A stretch of 35,450 bases of DNA from the NCBI GenBank assembly GCA_001771275.1, contig METE01000004.1, forward strand, positions 135,819 through 171,268. The letters run 5' to 3'. The stretch's first letter is position 1; each line of letters starts with the position of its first letter. This stretch comes from a candidate division Kazan bacterium RIFCSPLOWO2_01_FULL_48_13 (GTDB lineage: Bacteria > Patescibacteriota > Kazan-3B-28 > UBA10110). The position numbers and the translations under genes are program-made. The notes beneath the pieces were generated by a model, which made no database searches, was not told where the DNA came from, and saw only the letters and a list, made by a program, of their open reading frames with translations. Shown here one piece after another: positions 31,853 to 35,450 of the stretch.

Positions 31853-32712
31853 GAAAGATTACCAAAGGAGTTATCGCCATCGCCGGATTCGGCACCCGGT
31901 TCCTTCCGGCCACCAAGACCGTACCCAAAGAGATGCTGCCGATTATCGATAAACCGATCATCCAGTACATCGTGGAAGAGATGGTGGAAGCCGGGGTCAA
32001 AGACATCATCTTAGTTACCAGCTGGCAGAAACGGGCGGTAGAAGATCACTTTGATCGGGCTCACGAAGTCGAAGAGCATCTCCAAAGCACCGGCAAGGCC
32101 GCTCTGCTCAACCAACTGCGCCGAATTGATAAACTGGCTAATTTTATATATATAAGGCAGAAAGGCGGCCGCGGCAATGGGGCGGCCATCCTCTCCGCTC
32201 AAAGCGTGGTTGGCGAAGAGCCATTTTTAGCAGCTTTCGGTGACGACTTAATCAAAACTAAGTCGGGTTACCCCTCGTTCAGCAAACAGCTGGTCGAAGA
32301 GTACACTCAGCATGGAACCGCTGTGCTGGGTGCTCAGCCAGTCGCCGCCGATCAAGCTCACAAGTACGGTATTATCGAAACCGATCCCCAAACGGGCTTA
32401 GTTAGCAAGCTAATCGAGAAACCAACTCGAGAGCAAACCAAATCTACTCTGGCCAGTTTTGGCCGCTATCTGCTGACCCCCGAGATTTTTGGCTATCTTA
32501 AAAAAACCGGCGCGGGCAAGAGTGGTGAGATTTGGCTGGCTGATGGTATTGCCGATATGTTAAAAAAATATCCGGTGCGTGTGTGCCAGATCAAGGGCGG
32601 CCAATGGTATACTACAGGTGATCCCGTTAGCTACTTCCGGACACTCCTCGCTTACAGTATGGATCATCCGGAACTGAAAAAGGAATTGAAGGAGTTTGTT
32701 AAAAAACTATGA
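31849..32712 (+). CDS. galU: UTP-glucose-1-phosphate uridylyltransferase
   Basis: Makes UDP-glucose from UTP and glucose-1-phosphate; 287 aa. The nucleotide-binding N-terminus IAGFGTRFLPATKTVPKEMLPI is the GalU signature; the usual AAGLGTRF is varied to IAGFGTRF. KPIIQYIVEEMVEAG, FGDDLI, LGAQPV and the C-terminal KGGQWYTTGDPVSYF complete the family pattern. It overlaps hsp20 upstream and the solute-binding protein gene downstream by 4 bases each (ATGA), indicating tight coupling. It supplies sugar nucleotides for envelope glycans, with pmm on the opposite strand. Confidence 0.95.
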   Translation: MRKITKGVIAIAGFGTRFLPATKTVPKEMLPIIDKPIIQYIVEEMVEAGVKDIILVTSWQKRAVEDHFDRAHEVEEHLQSTGKAALLNQLRRIDKLANFIYIRQKGGRGNGAAILSAQSVVGEEPFLAAFGDDLIKTKSGYPSFSKQLVEEYTQHGTAVLGAQPVAADQAHKYGIIETDPQTGLVSKLIEKPTREQTKSTLASFGRYLLTPEIFGYLKKTGAGKSGEIWLADGIADMLKKYPVRVCQIKGGQWYTTGDPVSYFRTLLAYSMDHPELKKELKEFVKKL

Positions 32713-34046
32713 AAAAACTGACCTCCATTCTATCGCTGTCATTGATTTCTGTGCTGATTCTCACGGCCGCGGGTTGCGCCACTCGCTCAACCGGCAGCCA
32801 AGTAAAGATCGACGACACCACCCCGATCGTGCTGCAATACGACCGGCTGTTTGACGATAGCACGGTCTTAGATGAAACGATCAAACGCTACCAGGAAGAT
32901 CATCCCAATATTACAGTAGTAGTTCGCAAGGTAAATCTGCAGCCCGGCGAAACCATCTACGACTATCAAGCCGACCTGATCAAGCAGATCGCGGATGGCA
33001 ATGGCCCGGATATGTTTATGATTCATAACGACTGGCTACCGTACAACAAAAACCACATCAGCCCGATGCCCGCCGAAATGATGAACACCCAAACCTACAG
33101 CGACACCTTCTACCAGGTGGCAATAGATGATTTCGTGGATGCTAATCGCATCTATGCCGTTCCCTACTACCTGGATAATCTCATGCTGTTTTACAACTCC
33201 GACATCTTTGACGAGGCAGGTATCCGCCGTCCGCCTCAAACCTGGCAGGAGCTGGTGGATATGGTGCCCAAACTAACCCAATACGGCACAGGCGATACCA
33301 TAAAGCAATCAGCGATCCCGCTCGGGGTAGCCGATAGCATCCCTCGCTTTGCCGAGATATTAGCCGCTCTAATTATGCAGTACGGCGGCGAGATGACCAC
33401 CGCCGATCACACTAAATCCACCTTCGATCTGCCGGCGCCCAATTCCAACCCCCCGTATTTCTCCGGCCGGGAGGCATTGCAGTTCTATACCGATTTCGCT
33501 AATCCCAAATCGGCTGTCTACACTTACACCGACGCTAAAAACAGCGACGGATCGTTTAAGTTCCCCATTGATGTTCAGGCATTTATGGAGGGCAAGGCCG
33601 CTATGATGATCGGTTATGCCTATCAGGTAGCCAACATCAAGAAGTTTGCTCCCAACCTAACTTTCGAGACTACTGCTCTGCCGCAGCTGCGACCGGGTGA
33701 GCCGCTGACTGTTGCTAACTATTGGGGTGAAACAGTTTCTAAAAACTCTAAACACCCCAACGAAGCCTGGGACTTTATCAATTTCGTAGTAAAAAACCAA
33801 TACAATTACGCTTGGGCCAGCCAGCGGGTACCCGCCACTAAAGACAGCCGCGATTCATATATCGATCGGCAATATTACGGCCCGGTGGCCCAACAGGCCA
33901 ATAATAGCAAGTCGTGGTATCGCCACAACTCGCCGGCAGTAGAAGAGATCTTTGGTCAAATGGTCAACAGCGTCCTGCACAGCGGGGTCGCTGTATCAAC
34001 CGCGATCGACACAGCCGCCCGCGACATTAATAAACTATCCTCCTAA
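32709..34046 (+). CDS. Extracellular solute-binding lipoprotein (ABC sugar type)
   Basis: A 445-aa periplasmic-binding-fold protein (family 1, MalE-like) with a lipoprotein signal: KKLTSILSLSLISVLILTAAGC, lipobox Cys23. Family features are IVLQYDRLFDD, a PNITVVVRKV segment, DGNGPDMFMIHNDWL, NRIYAVPYYLDNLMLFYNSDIFDEAGIRRPPQTWQELVDMV, FMEGKAAMMIGY and AWDFINFVV. Such proteins normally hand sugars to an ABC permease, but no permease or ATPase gene is nearby; instead two pilin-like genes follow directly. The ligand is unknown. It overlaps galU by 4 bases, and the next gene starts 2 bases after its stop. Confidence 0.92.
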   Translation: MKKLTSILSLSLISVLILTAAGCATRSTGSQVKIDDTTPIVLQYDRLFDDSTVLDETIKRYQEDHPNITVVVRKVNLQPGETIYDYQADLIKQIADGNGPDMFMIHNDWLPYNKNHISPMPAEMMNTQTYSDTFYQVAIDDFVDANRIYAVPYYLDNLMLFYNSDIFDEAGIRRPPQTWQELVDMVPKLTQYGTGDTIKQSAIPLGVADSIPRFAEILAALIMQYGGEMTTADHTKSTFDLPAPNSNPPYFSGREALQFYTDFANPKSAVYTYTDAKNSDGSFKFPIDVQAFMEGKAAMMIGYAYQVANIKKFAPNLTFETTALPQLRPGEPLTVANYWGETVSKNSKHPNEAWDFINFVVKNQYNYAWASQRVPATKDSRDSYIDRQYYGPVAQQANNSKSWYRHNSPAVEEIFGQMVNSVLHSGVAVSTAIDTAARDINKLSS

Positions 34047-34048
34047 CT

Positions 34049-34282
34049 ATGCCGGCTCTGTGGGATTTGATCGATAAGCTAACCAAATCGGCCAACCACA
34101 TTGGCGGCGGGATCTTGTCAATTAGTGGAGCCGTAATAGTGGTGGCTTTGATTTGGGGTGGCATTCAGTATATGAACAACCCGGAGGCTGGCAAAAAAAC
34201 ACTCATCGGCGCGATTATCGGTCTACTAGTGGTTACTCTGTCATACTGGTTATTCGCGATGATTGTTAGCGTGCTAAAATAG
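34049..34282 (+). CDS. Short VirB2/TrbC-like pilin protein
   Basis: A 77-aa protein with two hydrophobic segments (about 17-37, IGGGILSISGAVIVVALIWGGIQY; 49-73, TLIGAIIGLLVVTLSYWLFAMIV) joined by the short polar turn MNNPEAGKK. This two-helix plan, with GGIQYM...GKK-x-x-IGAIIGLLVV, is that of the T4SS_pilin/VirB2 family. It is shorter than its neighbour at 34365 and lacks a clear signal peptide. It sits 2 bases after the solute-binding protein stop, so it is in the same operon. Confidence 0.8.
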   Translation: MPALWDLIDKLTKSANHIGGGILSISGAVIVVALIWGGIQYMNNPEAGKKTLIGAIIGLLVVTLSYWLFAMIVSVLK

Positions 34283-34315
34283 CCAGCTGGAGCACTTTTA
34301 GCTAAAGCGGTTTAC

Positions 34316-34324
34316 TGCTATAAT
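34316..34324 (+). promoter_or_regulatory. Extended -10 promoter of the pilin-like gene
   Basis: TGCTATAAT (34316-34324), with a perfect TATAAT. No good -35. The start near 34331 gives a leader of about 34 nt that contains AAAGGGG before the ATG at 34365, allowing independent expression. Confidence 0.6.
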
Positions 34325-34364
34325 ATCAATGATTTAATTAGTCTTATTAAGAAAGGGGAAGTCT

Positions 34365-34718
34365 ATGAGCAAGTTCCAAAAGATCGGCAGCGTTGTGGGT
34401 ACGATAGTTGCCGCCATTGGGCAAGCCGGAGTGGTTTTCGCCCAAAGTGATATAAGAGTAGTAAACCCAACGCAAGTAGGGGGGAGCAGTTTCTCGGCAA
34501 TCATCACCATCATCAAAACAGTCGGCGGATGGATGATGACTTTGGCCGGCGCTTTGGCAGTTATCTATCTTATCTACGGTGGCATTATGTATATTACTGG
34601 TGGAGAGAAGGGCGCTGAGAAGGCCAAGACTATGATCATCAACTCCATTACCGGTTTAGTGATCGTGGCATTGTCCTACTTAATAGCCAACATGGTGTTA
34701 AACGCTATCGGCGCTTAA
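34365..34718 (+). CDS. T4SS_pilin-type (VirB2-like) pilin protein
   Basis: A 117-aa pilin-like protein. The signal peptide ends VVFA-QS (about residue 26-27). Two membrane helices follow (about 44-70, IITIIKTVGGWMMTLAGALAVIYLIYGGIMYI; 88-112, IINSITGLVIVALSYLIANMVL), joined by a polar loop TGGEKGAEKAK. This matches VirB2/TrbC-like major pilins common in Patescibacteria, often thought to feed type IV secretion or pilus machinery. It has its own extended -10 promoter, a visible SD (AAAGGGG) and a strong terminator, so it may be expressed above the rest of the operon. No VirB4, VirB6 or ATPase gene is in the window. Confidence 0.85.
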   Translation: MSKFQKIGSVVGTIVAAIGQAGVVFAQSDIRVVNPTQVGGSSFSAIITIIKTVGGWMMTLAGALAVIYLIYGGIMYITGGEKGAEKAKTMIINSITGLVIVALSYLIANMVLNAIGA

Positions 34719-34743
34719 CCCCATACTGCTACGCATTCAATTC

Positions 34744-34773
34744 AAAAGCTCCGGCCAACCGGAGCTTTTGTTT
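34744..34773. terminator. Strong terminator after the pilin-like gene
   Basis: A perfect 11-bp stem AAAAGCTCCGG (34744-34754) and CCGGAGCTTTT (34759-34769) with loop CCAA, followed by GTTT. A-rich and T-rich flanks let it work on both strands. Confidence 0.9.
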
Positions 34774-34799
34774 AACACCAAATCCCCTCGACCCCTTTC

Positions 34800-34825
34800 C
34801 CAGGGTTCGAATCCCTCCGACAACC
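34800..34825 (+). pseudogene. Truncated tRNA-like 3' fragment
   Basis: CAGGGTTCGAATCCCTCCG followed by ACAACCA looks like a tRNA T-arm plus an acceptor strand ending in CCA. The T-loop TTCGAAT is canonical, but only 14 rather than 16 bases follow it and no 5' half with a matching TTGTCGG exists upstream. It cannot be a functional tRNA. It may be a relic of a tRNA or an integration scar. Confidence 0.4.
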
Positions 34826-34827
34826 AA

Positions 34828-34861
34828 ATAAAAAATACCACCCACCAATGCGGGTGTTATT
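34828..34861 (-). terminator. Terminator of tRNA-Arg
   Basis: On the minus strand AATAACACCC (34861-34852) pairs with GGGTGGTATT (34843-34834), one mismatch, followed by TTTTATTT. It begins about five bases after the encoded CCA of tRNA-Arg. Confidence 0.8.
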
Positions 34862-34865
34862 TTTT

Positions 34866-34942
34866 TGGCGCGCCCGGAGGGATTCGAACCCCCGACCTGT
34901 CGGTCCGTAGCCGACCGCTCTGATCCCCTGAGCTACGGGCGC
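34866..34942 (-). tRNA. tRNA-Arg (ACG), CCA encoded
   Basis: On the minus strand GCGCCCG (34942-34936) pairs with CGGGCGC (34876-34870). The D-arm is AGCTCAGGGGATCAGAGC, and the anticodon arm GTCGG-CTACGGA-CCGAC gives ACG (A34 usually deaminated to inosine; reads CGU/CGC/CGA). T-arm is GGGGGTTCGAATCCCTC, discriminator G, and CCA is encoded at 34868-34866. TGGTACATT (extended -10, 34956-34948) ends only five bases before the mature 5' end, so transcription might begin almost at base 1. Its first 12 bases are repeated at 35126-35115. Confidence 0.96.
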
Positions 34943-35127
34943 ACATAAATGTACCAGATGTCTGCCTAATTTTCCGGTCTCATCACTGTCGCTGAACGCA
35001 CTTCGTCTCGTCCCTCGTAGTCCAATCTATATCGGAATCCTCCTTCGCTCTTTGAGCTTCGGGCGGACAGGGAGGATAGACATCATAATTCCGATGAGAC
35101 TGGACGAAGTGGGAAGCTACGGGCGCA
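34931..35127. repeat. Structured element flanked by a 13-bp repeat of the tRNA-Arg 5' end
   Basis: AGCTACGGGCGCA occurs at 34931-34943 (tRNA-Arg 5' end) and again, same orientation, at 35115-35127. The 171 bp between are non-coding and rich in complementary segments: GTCTCATC (34977-34984) with GATGAGAC (35093-35100); CACTTCGTC (34999-35007) with GACGAAGTG (35103-35111); ATCGGAAT (35031-35038) with ATTCCGAT (35088-35095); ATCCTCC (35037-35043) with GGAGGAT (35071-35077). The first two helices cross each other, so they form a pseudoknot or alternate. Confidence 0.6.
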
Positions 35128-35133
35128 TAAGAT

Positions 35134-35450
35134 TCAGATTTTCAGGAATCGATTGATCCTATCAATCAAGTCTTCCTGCTGATTCTTGGATTCCGGGATC
35201 TGATTACCTAATGCTCCCCGAACCTGCTCAATCAACTCCGGGAGGATAACCAATGAGATTACCGGCATAAACCTTTGGGTAGAAATTAGATTCAACTTAA
35301 TCGCCCCATCTGACTGCGATATCCAGAAAGTTTTCAGCTGATCGTAAGCCAAGGCCCGCTTGCCAATCGTTACTCCCTGGCTATCAATTCGACAGCCCAC
35401 TTTCTCCGGTGACATTCTACCCGATAAGTATAGTGCCACTCCCACCATAA
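35134..35450 (-). CDS. Partial gene, probable PH-like membrane protein (C-terminal part)
   Basis: The minus-strand frame is open to the window edge, so the gene is cut off at its 5' side; the ATG at 35448 is probably internal. The 104 visible residues start with the end of a hydrophobic segment (MVGVALYLSG). They continue with a small beta-rich domain (CRIDSQGVTIGKRALAYDQLKTFWI; IKLNLISTQRFMPVISLVIL) and an ending helix (EDLIDRINRFLKI). The G-V-x-I-G...YDQLKxFWI pattern resembles short two-TM, PH-like proteins of these bacteria. Function unknown. Confidence 0.6.
   Translation of the reverse strand, partial: MVGVALYLSGRMSPEKVGCRIDSQGVTIGKRALAYDQLKTFWISQSDGAIKLNLISTQRFMPVISLVILPELIEQVRGALGNQIPESKNQQEDLIDRINRFLKI

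Noticed and set aside
34719-35133. CRISPR array or complete integrated element near tRNA-Arg
   Set aside because: No regular repeat-spacer pattern and no integrase; only one short direct repeat and local stems are present.

Overview
The window looks like a chromosomal segment of a Candidate Phyla Radiation (Patescibacteria) bacterium. The signs are short intergenic gaps, many 4-30 bp gene overlaps, few strong Shine-Dalgarno (SD) sites, an S6 operon with no L9 gene, VirB2-like pilins of the T4SS_pilin type, and large surface proteins built from Ig-like modules. UGA is a normal stop (efp, clpC, hsp20), so the recoded Gracilibacteria-type code is excluded. I cannot place the class from sequence alone. 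No rRNA, CRISPR array, transposase or integrase gene was seen.

Layout. 1-2620: tRNA-Ser (minus), then a plus-strand operon rpsF-ssb-rpsR-efp behind a near-consensus promoter. 2623-5405: ychF converges tail to tail on a surface Ig-domain protein. 5571-11870: minus-strand information-processing genes, read as rplS-rnhB-yraN, then nusA-clpC, then a PIN-TRAM protein. 11957-13894: a lipoprotein with an alpha/beta-hydrolase domain and a probable beta-propeller. 13944-20949: leuS, a small membrane protein, and dnaE. 21216-25797: accessory genes on the minus strand: a nucleotidyltransferase, an O-antigen-ligase-like protein, a Tic20/DUF4870-like protein, a HTH/LAGLIDADG-like protein abutting tRNA-Ala, a divergent Nudix protein, and a 98-aa orphan. 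25987-31370: trpS converges on spoIID-comF-pmm. 31427-34718: plus-strand hsp20-galU-solute-binding lipoprotein-pilin-like genes. The end holds tRNA-Arg, structured repeats and a cut-off membrane protein gene.

How it fits together. About half the genes are core translation, replication and proteostasis genes. The rest build the cell envelope: sugar nucleotide supply (galU, pmm), a polymer ligase/polymerase, a SpoIID glycan hydrolase carrying three Ig modules, a second Ig-module protein, two lipoproteins and two pilin-like proteins. Two secondary layers stand out. One is repeat DNA that sits in intergenic hairpins and also inside coding sequence: a double-hairpin palindrome in frame within leuS, and an 18-bp repeat shared by the rpsF upstream region and pmm. 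The other is promoter placement: several -10 boxes lie so close to start codons that leaderless or near-leaderless mRNAs are likely.
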